A stretch of DNA of 64,000 nt, from contig CM034546.1 in the NCBI GenBank assembly GCA_020055645.1, positions 80,724,001 through 80,788,000 of the forward strand, in the 5' to 3' direction. Below are positions 54,615 to 64,000 of the stretch, in pieces (within the stretch, counting starts at the first letter, position 1; every line of letters begins with the position of its first letter). The position numbers and the translations under genes were made by a program. Origin of the DNA: Tomocerus qinae (taxonomy: Eukaryota > Arthropoda > Collembola > Entomobryomorpha > Tomoceridae). The notes beneath the pieces are model-generated. The model was not told where the DNA came from, did no database searches, and worked only from the letters and a program-made list of their open reading frames with translations.

Positions 54615-55701
54615 ATGTTTTTCAAACTCGCACTCTGTCTGTTAGGATGCGGATTGTGCTATGCCGGTATAACGGACACTGTGTCCAGTTTAGCGGGCAT
54701 GCCATCCGATATCAAATGGACGAAAGCAATCAACGCCAAGCTCTGTGAGGATGGAGCTCACCCGGATGATGTTGCTACCCAGTTCTATGCTTGCTACGAC
54801 GAAAAAATCACACCCGTAAAATTTTAATTTCTGTAAACATTGCAGTATTTAATCAATATAATTACACAATTTACTCAATATGTCGTAACTGATGTTTCAG
54901 GGAGGTCAGCAGTTCGTCCATTGCATGACAGATGTATACGGCGTCAAAATGGACACATCTGCTAACATTGACGTTGTCTGCAATGCCTCATCTGATAAAT
55001 TCCCAAGGGTAAGCATATACCTCAGAATTTTCAGTCTTTCCAAACTTTAATTGCAATACAAAGACTAAATTTTTCACATTTCAAAGAATTTTATCTCAAC
55101 CTTTCAACATTGGAGATTGATTGCTTACAAACTTGGGGATCTTTGAGCTTTGGATAATTAATATATAAATTTAAATAGTCCTCAGTACCAACTATTTCAT
55201 TAAGCAATCTTACTGATTTCTCTCTGCCATTTGGAAATTGTAAAGCACAAATTAATATTATTAATAATATTATCCAATGAATAACAGAAAATATAATTTC
55301 ATGGTTACAGTATGCCTTATGCCTTTTGGCCAGACTGCAAATGCCTACACATTACGTTCTTCCATCGAAGGCTATGCACAAATTGAACGTGAGTCATTTT
55401 AAAATATTTTATATCCCTTTTTAAGTTTCACAATTTCAGCTTAGGTAATAATAAGCTTTCATTGCCTTGAATCACAAACTTCAAAAAGTTTTCAGAACGA
55501 ATTAATACAGTATTAGAACATATTACTTACACATTATTTTACCATTCAAATTAAAAATCTAATATTTGAGCTGCAATAACATTTAATAATATTACAAATT
55601 AACAAACAGATGGACAATGACAACTAACTTTATTTGTCCATATGTTTTTTCATATGCAGCAATGTCAAGGTGGTGTTTTAGGAGTTCCAGCCCCTGCATA
55701 A
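54615..55701 (+). CDS. small secreted six-cysteine protein, family unknown
   Basis: Four exons: 54615-54815, 54901-55008, 55311-55388, 55660-55701, all phase 0 with GT-AG introns, giving 142 residues. The first 17 residues are a signal peptide (MFFKLALCLLGCGLCYA). The mature part has exactly six cysteines (in KLCEDG, YACYDE, VHCMTD, VVCNAS, YALCLL and QCQGG), consistent with three disulfides. Spacings between them are about 15, 14, 18, 12 and 23 residues. This does not match classical insect odorant-binding proteins, where the second and third cysteines are three residues apart. A TATA box precedes the gene and an AATAAA follows near 55857. The product is likely secreted into haemolymph, gut or gland. 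I do not recognise the family. Confidence 0.7.
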
Positions 55702-55862
55702 GGTACAACTTATAGTAAACCTTACAATTCTGGGGCACGTTTGCTATTAGAAAGGGTTTTATTGGTCTGTGTAGAAGATCAATGACCAAACAGAAACATT
55801 GGTAAATTGAAAAAATATTTCTATTTTAATTATGTTGATATTATTGAACTGAATTGAATAAA

Positions 55863-57200
55863 AAAGTGCATGCATAAATAATAGAACGACAAATATCTAA
55901 TTTTTGAAAAATTCTAACTGTATCGCATATTAAATTATCAAGCGTGTATCGCATAAGTCAATGCGCTTTCTTTCCTCTCTGTAGAAAAATTATTGCCGTG
56001 GCTTTGAAGGAAGGGATTGGTGTTCATAGTTCTGCCAACTTGATATTTGCGAGAGTTATACACTTGCAGCCCCGTAGGACTGTATATAAATTATATCTGT
56101 CTATAATCTGTATCAAACTTTTATTTCTGTGGATTGAATATTTTGTGAAGCACTTCTCTGTACTATAATAAGCCAACTCAACCAGCTAGTTGCAGATATG
56201 CAGAGTGGGCAGAACTGCGAGCAACTGCGAAAGTGGGATTCATTTCAAACCTAATCCAATCATTTCATTGGCTGATACGTTTGCAAACTCTGGCTGGGCA
56301 GAATTGCGCAGCAAAAAGGCATGTTTTACTTCTGCACCTTGCTTTCGCAGCCACTAGAATTACTAGTACATTCATATTATGTGAACTATCTATCGTGTGT
56401 TTTACACAAGTTTCTTTTACCTATAATTGATTTCTGAACGATTGACAACACACTCCCAAAAACTAAAAAGGGTACACCTACTACTTCCAAAAATACTTAA
56501 CAAACAAGAGGGCAACAAAAGTGGTGTCCGAGTGAAATCAATTCTTTCGTTTTTAAAAGAATCGATTAAAGTTGGAAAGCAAATAGAGGTAAAATTTTAT
56601 TTAAATAGCTACTACCAAAATGTATGCATCAATAATAATAACATAGTCAGGCATTTTTGGCATTGAGTCGACGAGTTTTCTTTCCGGAGATGAATAATGC
56701 AACTTTTATCACAGGTAAATAGGAAATTCTAGTGCAAATTTGCTATTTTGAGTTGCAAAATCAACTCAAGAAGGTTGTTGCAAAAATGAGCCAAATGCTT
56801 CTGATCATGCGCAAACTGACTGCTTTTCTGGAATTCTGCGAGTAGGTTGATTTGGCCTAATATAGAAACAGTGAGCATTTTTAATAAAATGTGCGAATAA
56901 CACCATACCAATGTAAAAACAATAAGGTATTGGACTCGACATCATTATTTTCATTTTTTCATCCGCCGTGAATCGTCTAAAGTGTTTACGTATAGTTCAT
57001 TCTATAATGTTCTAAACTTTTTCTACATTATCACTACTATTAGATAAACGGCAAACGTCAGTCACGTGACAATTCCGTTTGTATGTTTGTACTTCTCTGT
57101 GTTAATTTGCCCCAATTCTAAAACGCAACAAAGCACAATAGCGCACTTAATGCGGCCAAATCCTACACGTCCGAACCAGAAGAACTTCAAGCCAGTGTAT
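55863..57200. other. intergenic, no gene recognised
   Basis: Several 60-80-codon open frames (for example 56427-56666) show no signal peptide, domain motif or convincing splice context. Short GCAGAAxTGCG motifs recur at 56200-56320. Confidence 0.45.
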
Positions 57201-57204
57201 ATGT

Positions 57205-57415
57205 TAACGGCAATAAGTAAATTCAGGCATTAAGCTTAATGCCTGAATTTTACTCGGCATTAAGCTTAATGCCTGGTCTAATTGCCTGATTTGATTGGAA
57301 ATCAATGTAAACAGAAAAAACTTCACTTAAGGTTTTGCATACCGCACTGCGGTATGCAAAACCGCAATGCGGACTCAAAAACCGCACTGCGGTTTCGCTA
57401 CCGCAAGACTGTATC
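57205..57415. repeat. clustered short palindromes
   Basis: GCATTAAGCTTAATGC occurs twice at 57230-57273, and CCGCACTGCGG / CCGCAATGCGG palindromes occur three times at 57344-57395. Each can form a small hairpin. They may be remnants of an inverted-repeat element. Confidence 0.7.
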
Positions 57416-57419
57416 TTAT

Positions 57420-57800
57420 CATGATGCTATTGCATCGCATTGTATGGCATTGCATTCCACCGTGAAGTATTAAATCGAAGTGCATGTTAATGTATACATC
57501 ATAATGCATTGATTTGTATCTTATTACATGTTATTGCATTGTATGACATCGCATTGTATGACATCGCATTGTATAGCATCGCATTGTATTGTATCGCATT
57601 GTATTGCGTCGCATTGTATTGCATCGCATTGTATTGAATCGCATTGTATTGTATCGCATTGTATTGCATCGCATTGTATTGCATCGCATTGTATTGCATC
57701 GCATCGTATTGCATCGCATCGTATTGAATCGCATCGCATTGTAACTCATCCCATTGTATTGTATTACAACGCATTGTATTGTGTCGCCTTATGCCACATC
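57420..57800. repeat. 15-bp minisatellite (CATCGCATTGTATTG)n
   Basis: More than 20 imperfect units, cleanest between 57548 and 57740. It gives long but meaningless open frames on both strands (repeated Met-Arg-Cys-Asp or Ala-Ser-His-Cys). Confidence 0.95.
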
Positions 57801-58024
57801 GCATCATAATGCAAATGCATAATATCACTTCGCATGACATCGCATCTTTTTATATAAAAATGTAATATATTGCATTGCACCGTGTTGTATAACGTATATG
57901 CATAGTTCTTTAAGACAAAAGTGTTGTGCATCTTTAGATTTACTTCATTGTGTGTTCAGCAACTGAACACAACTAACTGCTCCTGAAAGTATCAATTATT
58001 TAATTTCAGATATAATTATTGAAG

Positions 58025-58678
58025 ATGGAATGCGAAATTTGCGGAAAATGCTATTATAATAATGGAAATTTATTCCGACATCAAAGAGAAGTACATGGTA
58101 AAAGACAGTCTGGGGGTTCATCCATTGATAAACTTGGGCGTAAAAGAAAATACATTGAATCGGATGATGAAGCCACGCAAATAAATTACACTTTGAATCC
58201 TCTAAAGAACAAATATTCTAATTTTGAACAAAATGATCATTCTGAAGAAGAATCCAACTCTGGTGACAGTAATTTGGAATCAAATGCTGACTCAAGTGAA
58301 AACGAAGAATTTTCAACCGAATGCATTAAGATGTTTCAAAGAATGGTGCATAATGCAGAATTTAATTATATTAAGCTTAGCAAAAATTTGCTAAAATCAT
58401 TATTGAATTGCACGAAGAGCCATGAAGAATTGTGTGGAGATAAATCTGAATTATGTGACGATGAAGATGAAGAGGACAATGAAAGTGAAGACGACGGAGA
58501 AACTGAAAATAACGATGCTGAAAATGATGATGATGATGAAGATGAAGATGGTGATGATGAACTAACGGATATGTCATTGGATATTTTAAGAGTTATCCTG
58601 AAAGCAGCAGAAAAAGAAGGATTTAAATTAACAAAGAAATTGTTTTTCCCAATTGTTGATGCACTTAATACGAAATAA
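58025..58678 (+). CDS. C2H2 zinc-finger protein with acidic region, single exon
   Basis: 217 codons from the ATG at 58025. The N-terminus is one C2H2 finger (CEICGKCYYNNGNLFRHQREVHG; C-x2-C-x12-H-x4-H), followed by a basic patch (KLGRKRKY). A Ser/Glu-rich linker, a central segment with hydrophobic helices, a long acidic run (about residues 140-185, dominated by Asp and Glu) and a C-terminal helical segment complete it. No transposase domain is visible. A single finger plus an acidic stretch suggests a nuclear DNA-binding or chromatin-associated protein. The frame is clean, and the AATAAA in CCTATAAATAAATG near 58777 could serve as its polyadenylation signal. A lineage-specific or transposon-derived origin is possible. 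Confidence 0.65.
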   Translation: MECEICGKCYYNNGNLFRHQREVHGKRQSGGSSIDKLGRKRKYIESDDEATQINYTLNPLKNKYSNFEQNDHSEEESNSGDSNLESNADSSENEEFSTECIKMFQRMVHNAEFNYIKLSKNLLKSLLNCTKSHEELCGDKSELCDDEDEEDNESEDDGETENNDAENDDDDEDEDGDDELTDMSLDILRVILKAAEKEGFKLTKKLFFPIVDALNTK

Positions 58679-58825
58679 AATCTATACGTAAATTACTCAT
58701 TTAACAAAATACCCACCTTATTCGAGCAAGCATCATAAATACTATGTAACCTATTTAGAGCATAGTAAAATGTCCTATAAATAAATGATATCCATCGGGG
58801 TGGTTATTAGAAATCATAAAATTGT

Positions 58826-59275
58826 CAGAGTATAAAGTCGGCATGCCGTAAATTATTTTCAGATGCCGCATGCCGTAAATGCCGTAAAAGCCGTTAATGC
58901 CGTAAATGCCGTAAAATGCATAATACACGTAATTGACAGTTTAATGGTAATTTTTAACTAATGGAAGAACAAAAAATATAATTTTGATCATTTTATAATA
59001 AATGATAACTGTCATAAGTTATCAAATGAGTTTTCCCTTTTCAAAGCTTTTTAGCCACTATGAGTGGCATAAAATCATGTTAATACACAATTTTGATGTA
59101 TAAAAGCACTTAAAACGTGTTATTTCTCACTTCCCACATCAATTTATGTGTATAAACAGCTAAGAACTTAAAAAATAATTTACGGCATTTACGGCATGCC
59201 GCCAAATACCAAATGCCGTAAATTCAATTTAAGGCATTTACGGCATGCGGCATTTACGGCACACTCGACACCTTG
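58826..59275. mobile_element. hAT-type MITE rich in TGCCGTAAA repeats (450 bp)
   Basis: Flanked by the perfect 8-bp duplication AAAATTGT (58818-58825 and 59276-59283). Both ends are built of ATGCCGTAAATGCCG repeats in inverted orientation, with diverged tips CAGAGTATAAAGTCGG and, inverted, CAAGGTGTCGAG. Confidence 0.8.
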
Positions 59276-59599
59276 AAAATTGTATAATGGAAATGTGTTA
59301 TTTTATCTGCATTTACAATAAAAATTCTATTCATATTTTTCCAATTCATTTTTAACATATAGACTATCGACAGAGCAATCATTTATACATCATTCGAATT
59401 GTCACATTCGAATTAATAATACATAATTAGTAATGAGATGGGGCTATGTGTGTAGCCTTAGATATAGCTATTTTAAAATCGCATATTTAGTATTGATAGT
59501 TAAGAAACATTTAAACCCAACCCCTACGGGCCCCGCTCTATTACAAATGACCGCTTGAGGCAGCTTACTGCAACAGAGTGATATGAGATGTAGTTCACA

Positions 59600-60090
59600 C
59601 CCTATAACTCAGCACTCAGACATATTTACATGCCTTCCATTTACTATAAGGAGTAGGGGGCATAATATCAATGCTTGAGCTGAGACTAAGTGCATAGCCT
59701 ACGACTCAGCAGGCTCAGCACTCAGGTATTTACATGCCTTCCATGTATAAGGAGTAGGGAGCATACCTATCTACGTTTGAGAGTAAGTTCATACCCTAAA
59801 ACTCGGCGCTCAGGAAGATGCATAACTTTATATGTATAAGGAGTAGGGGGTATATCTATTAATGCTTGAGCTGAGACTAAGTTTATAGCCTACAACTCAG
59901 CAGACTCAGTACTCAAAGGTATTTACATACCTTCCATGTATAAGAAGTAGGGAGCACACCTATCTACGTTTGAGAGTAAGTTCATACCTTACAACTCAGC
60001 AGACTCAGGTAGATGCATACCTATCCATGTATAAGGAGTAGGGGCATACCTATCAATGCTTGAGAGTAAACTCCTACCCTGCTTACTACT
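59600..60090. repeat. tandem repeat with alternating unit types
   Basis: Units of roughly 80-100 bp containing GTATAAGGAGTAGGG recur at least six times. Two variants alternate: one with CAATGCTTGAGCTGAGACTA and one with ATCTACGTTTGAGAGTAAGT, giving a higher-order period near 200 bp. Confidence 0.8.
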
Positions 60091-60498
60091 ATTATTCTTT
60101 TTTGAAGAGTCAAGTATGCCAATGCGTAGCAATAGCGTTTCATAGGTATAGTGTTGTAGGTGCCAAGAGTGCTTTTAATTTGAGCATCTAAATTAATATA
60201 TCTAACCTTCTTCCCTTTACATCTGAATGTATCAATTAATGGCATTGAAGTTTTTTTTAAAAACCTCCAAAAAGTTGAATGCTTAGGTCTAAATCTGACA
60301 TTCAATGAAAAATGATATCCCTTGGCACTGTTAATAGTGCGAGGAATTTCTTTTTAAACCATCGAAAGTTGTATGTTGTATTCCGTACGAGTGAAGATTA
60401 TAGATAATAAGAAGAATATGTTTGCATAAATTAGTTCTGTATAATCATTTAACATGCCATGTTATACATCCTATCTATAGACGTCATGGCTTACAATA

Positions 60499-60695
60499 AG
60501 ACCAGTTTACTTTTTCGGGAGGACCAATTTACTTTTACGGGAGGACCAGTTTGTTTTGCGGGAGGACCAGTTTACTTTTGCTGGAGGACCAGTTTGTTTT
60601 TCGGGAGGACCAGTTTACTCTTGCGGGAGGACCAGTTTGTTTTTCTGGAGGACTAGTTTACTTATGCCCAAAAGACCAGTTTACTAAGACCAATT
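60499..60695 (+). repeat. minisatellite of about 22 bp (GGGAGGACCAGTTTACTTTT)n
   Basis: About eight imperfect units alternating TTTACTTTT and TTTGTTTTT. Open frames here (for example 60459-60656) merely translate the repeat. Confidence 0.9.
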
Positions 60696-60918
60696 TACAT
60701 ACGACCATTATACATACCTATATAAACTATAATATTATAAGGAGTATTATAGTTAAGTCTCTACTCCATTCTACATGAATAGTGCCGTGCGCAAAAATTG
60801 CACGAGCTTTGCAAGCTTTTTATGTATAAGGATCGGTTCTGATAGTGGTTACTATGCATGAAAACAAAATGTGCGGCCTTAAGCCATTAGTTTAATAGCA
60901 TTAAAATAAAATTATCAT

Positions 60919-61101
60919 GGTTTCAAACAGACTGTAGCAAACCACAGGTAGGGACAATAAAAAGTAGGCGAAGCTTGATACCAAATATACCGAGTGTTGA
61001 TAATGACACATAATCACACACACAACACTCGGTATGTTTAGTGTCAAGCTCCGCCTACTAACTATACCCCTCATCCTGGGGTTTGCTACAGTCTGGTTTC
61101 A
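60919..61101. mobile_element. hairpin element of about 180 bp
   Basis: Arms 60919-61001 and 61023-61101 are inverted repeats (GTTTCAAACAGACTGTAGCA; GTAGGCGAAGCTTGA; ATACCGAGTGTTG) with a short ACACA-rich loop. Arm identity is moderate. Confidence 0.7.
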
Positions 61102-61135
61102 ATTTAATGTAAATGGCCAAATTATAAATTTTATA

Positions 61136-61607
61136 ATATACTTCTTTCCACCAAGCCACCTTGGTCTGTTGGTGTGGACACTCGATTCCATACTGGCGGT
61201 CAAGGGTTCGAATCCCGTCAGTGGCTTGGGACATTGGTACATGGAGTGGGTTTTTCTCCACAGCTGTTAGTAGTCACATTACTAATATGCAAAGGTTTTC
61301 CCTACTCTCCACTAACTGACTTGTCAGATAGGAGAAATGCCCGTAATTGGGATGTACCTTAACAGTCTTCTGTTCTAACCGCTTCTGCTTCCTATCCTAT
61401 GCTCTGCCTTCCTATTCCTGCACTAACCACTTGGAGTGAGCGCCCTTGATGAAATAAGGCAAGGTTGTGAGGGGTAAACTCACATAAAACGCCAGCGATC
61501 TCCAAGTTCTCTAGTTGCCCTTTCCTGTAACGTTACCACTCTGAATGTGCCTTGAGCCAAATTCGGAGTATAAACCCCTATCCTTTATCCTTTATATACT
61601 TCTTTCC
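61136..61607 (+). mobile_element. tRNA-derived SINE with 14-bp target duplication
   Basis: Starts with a tRNA-like region holding a pol III A box (near 61163, TTGGTCTGTTGGTG) and a B box (GGGTTCGAATCCC, 61204-61216), followed by a tRNA-unrelated body and a short TCCTTTA repeat tail. The perfect duplication ATATACTTCTTTCC occurs at 61136-61149 and 61594-61607, so the element proper is 61150-61593. It was mobilised by a LINE, not identified here. Confidence 0.9.
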
Positions 61608-62690
61608 TTTGACTTTTTCGCTTTAGACTGTGGAGATTTTTTGCGTTATTTGCAATCTTATCCCTTCTCTCTTAAGACTTTATGTTTTTAAGAAGCAATA
61701 ATTCCATCTCTTTTAATTTTTATTAATTTAATTTTAAGTTTCTATCTCTTTGCGGAATTTAATACTTCTCTCCTTTTCCTTTTTCTTGCCCTGCAGAAAA
61801 TTTTATCCTTCATAACACTTTTTTGCTTCTAAGTAGCAAAAAATTTTCCATTTCGGGGAATGTAATTGGTTATTCTTATCAATTTTCCCCTTCTGAATGC
61901 CAAAAACGTGTATATTTTTCTCCGTACCCCAACACCGGGAAAAAAATTTCCCCCAAAACTGGGAAGAATTTTGGTAGTATTTTGGATTCCGAGAAAACCA
62001 TAATTGTTCCTGTCAGCGGGTTGCACCGTTTTTAATTTATTTCAAATTCCAAACTTACATGCGTCAGACAGTTCAACTATTATATATTTTAATGATGAAG
62101 TCGACTAATTTTATTTCTCTTAAATAGATTATTACGTGTGTAGTTTCTGACAAAGCGGTTTATAGAACTGTTATAATTTCCTACCTATACGTCAATAACA
62201 TAAGGTTATTTTCCTTGTAATATGCGGATATTAATATAATTCTCATAGTTGACTCTATATTATATTATTTCCCCATTACAAGTAATAGTATTGGTTACTT
62301 CATGTACCTGACCTATACAGTAATACAGTGATGTACTATGTACAATTGTTTCAATAAATACGATATTATTACGCTTCCTAATTCAAGACTAATTATGATT
62401 TTTTATCAACAATCATAATTACATACTACAAGGCAGTGATTTGCTGTAATTTGGCCAGCCAATTAAACAATTAGATGGCAGATAAGAAAGATTTACGTGA
62501 GGTTTACAAAAGCGATTTTCATTCTCATTCGATTTAGTGACAAGGAAAGTTGGGACTGTTAATTGATAAGATATTTTAGACATTTTAACATTTATTTTAC
62601 CTTAGCTTTGCAATTGTTAGTTAAATTGTTGCATAAAATATAAACGTACATAGGCAGGTACTTGATTTACGATAGGCAGTACACAAGTTT
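61608..62690. other. intergenic, no gene recognised
   Basis: AT-rich, with CTTTT-rich pyrimidine stretches to about 61800. No supported coding region. Confidence 0.5.
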
Positions 62691-62701
62691 GTATGGGCGT
62701 A

Positions 62702-63223
62702 CAGGTCTGTCTAGTGGTCTAAACAGCCGCTTCTCAGGCTGATGTCTGGAGTTCGAATCTCTGGAGCGCCTCAGGTCTATAAGGTAGTAGTCTGGAGCTG
62801 GGAGAAGCTGTCATTGCCGTATATTCGTTATTAGCATTGATTTGCCTATCTTAGTGGCAATATGATTATCTATCAATGCCCTGTCTGTAGTGTATGGATT
62901 GTTCTGTTGGTCTGTATACGTGCTACGAGTTCTACCTAGCACAAGTCTGGACAATGGAATGTACATGAGGTGATAAGGTGGGTTGAAATAGACTGCCATA
63001 ATTGATTTGAAGGTGGTCACTGGTGGTCGGCTTACATGTCCCGGTCCCTCTCTGCCTGCTCACCAGATTGAGTTGCGGGACAGTGTCTCTTCGTGTAAGT
63101 CTGTACACTTAGTAAAGTTGTTCCGGGAGTCACTGCAAGTAAGCCCTCGCGGCTTGAGCGGTAGCATAGCTCTACTATTCAATAGTAGTAGCCGTGCTCT
63201 CCCCCTAACACACACACACACAA
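62702..63223 (+). mobile_element. tRNA-derived SINE sharing its 3' end with LINE C
   Basis: A tRNA-like head with an A-box region (GTCTAGTGGTCTA) and B box (GGAGTTCGAATCT, 62748-62760), a body of about 350 bp, and a 3' end (63118-63223) ending in a CA repeat. The last 105 bp match the 3' end of LINE C at 51067-51175 in reverse complement, including a CTCGCGGCTTGAGCGGTAG block. Such shared tails are how SINEs recruit a LINE reverse transcriptase. Confidence 0.8.
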
Positions 63224-63394
63224 CTTTGTATGCATTAACAATTGTCACCACGTCTTGCTATGAACTCTTACTAAAACTTCCGTCCATTATTTCTATTGCA
63301 ATTGCAAAATACATTAGTAAGCCATTTGAATTTCTCAGCCACTTATAATGCTAAATAAAATATCGCTGCATATATTATTATTCTTTCGCCGTCA

Positions 63395-63540
63395 CAGTTC
63401 CTCCATTGTATTCAACAGACAATGAATCATATGTTGGAACACAAAAGACTCAACTTCAGCTCAAACTTCAAGTCGAGGAAATGAACGTGGGAGGTCTAAC
63501 TACACTATTCCACTACGAGTCTATTGGGGAACAACTCATA
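63395..63540 (+). repeat. diverged copy of the foldback-element end
   Basis: Contains ACAATGAATCATATG, then ACACAAAAG, then an AAGTCGAG block in the same order and spacing as the foldback tip at 16088-16150. Similarity is moderate. It abuts or underlies the start of the LINE fragment that follows. Confidence 0.4.
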
Positions 63541-64000
63541 ACCGAAACCCGACAATATTTCCCGAACGACGAATCAGTTTACAATTTTATGGGATTGATC
63601 CCCACTGGTTTTCATCTTATCTCGAAAATAGAGGACAATTTGTGTATGTTGATGGGGACAATATTTCAGAGATAGGATACACATCTTTAGGAGTCCCTCA
63701 AGGCAGTATTTTAGGACCTGTTCTGTTCTCATTATATATTAATGACTTGCCTTTAGTGATAAAAAATAGCTTAAGTATTCTATTTGCTGACGACACTTCC
63801 ATGGCTATTGCTGGACCTCCGGACAATATAGCAGCACTTCTTCATTCAATTGAACAGGATATGCTGAGTGTATTAGATTGGATGGACAGCAATAGAATGG
63901 AATTAAATGTAGACAAAACACAATTCATGGTTGTTGGTAGACCACATGTTGTTAGTTCATTAGGGACACTTAGTTTTACTGTCAATAACATTACTGTGAA
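63541..64000 (+). pseudogene. LINE reverse transcriptase fragment, cut by window edge
   Basis: Palm region of a LINE reverse transcriptase. It starts with a DNISRTT block in one frame, then after a one-base shift near 63575 continues as FYGIDPHWFSSYLENRGQ, the GVPQGSILGP block, the FADD catalytic motif and the NVDKTQFMV block to the end of the window. It is the same family as LINE B but on the opposite strand. The frameshift shows it is degraded; its 3' part lies outside the window. Confidence 0.85.

Noticed and set aside
54615-55701. Interpretation of the six-cysteine protein as an odorant-binding protein
   Set aside because: The second and third cysteines are about 14 residues apart, not three, and the other spacings also differ.
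57499-57840. Long open frames of repeated Met-Arg-Cys / Ala-Ser-His-Cys residues
   Set aside because: They are translations of the 15-bp CATCGCATTGTATTG minisatellite on both strands.
60021-60305. A 94-codon minus-strand frame next to the tandem repeat
   Set aside because: It partly overlaps the repeat, has no domain signal, and its codon use looks random.
61150-61230. A tRNA gene with near-complete cloverleaf and GGGTTCGAATCCC B box
   Set aside because: It is the head of a SINE: the body continues to 61593 with a repeat tail and a 14-bp TSD, and the anticodon region does not fold convincingly.
62702-62770. A second tRNA gene candidate
   Set aside because: The tRNA-like part runs into a SINE body with a LINE-shared 3' end.

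Overview
The window reads as nuclear DNA of an animal, most likely an arthropod. It is AT-rich, the genes have short spliced exons with GT-AG introns, and it carries a BEL/Pao retrotransposon, several non-LTR (LINE) retrotransposons, tRNA-derived SINEs and many short inverted-repeat DNA elements with intact target-site duplications (TSDs). No operon, phage or CRISPR array is visible. The species cannot be named from the sequence.

Layout. 1-540 carries a compact heat-shock-type promoter signature with no coding region behind it. 541-9084 is a LINE (element A, minus strand) interrupted by a second LINE (element B, 2155-6027); both have TSDs. 9122-10606 is a DNA element with long terminal inverted repeats (TIRs). 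10727-12876 is a near-perfect palindrome with 1,021-bp arms. 13673-15541 is an intact four-exon secreted subtilase. 16047-25809 is a foldback element with minisatellite-filled arms, split by a complete, very young BEL/Pao retrotransposon (17779-24956). 26400-32300 holds small DNA elements, including a pogo-like remnant and a hAT-like element.

The host-gene core is 32830-47178: two tandem neutral-ceramidase paralogues (32830-36435 and 39265-42456, plus strand) and a convergent acid lipase (43220-47178, minus strand). All three can be reconstructed exon by exon as uninterrupted reading frames with signal peptides. The ceramidase paralogues have lost complementary parts of the active site. The first keeps the nucleophilic serine but has lost three of four zinc ligands; the second keeps all four zinc ligands but has lost the serine. 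This is the most interesting protein-level signal in the window.

From 47 kb to the end there are more inverted-repeat elements, a LINE fragment with an RNase H domain (51067-52450), a coiled-coil 3' exon (52744-53096), a small secreted six-cysteine protein gene (54615-55701), a single-exon C2H2 zinc-finger/acidic protein gene (58025-58678), several tandem repeats, two SINEs (one sharing its 3' end with the RNase H LINE), and a LINE reverse-transcriptase fragment running off the right edge.

The host genes mostly encode secreted or membrane-anchored hydrolases (protease, two ceramidase-family proteins, lipase), consistent with extracellular or digestive lipid and protein breakdown. That role is inferred from the families, not shown by the sequence. 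All exon boundaries and alignments were read by eye.
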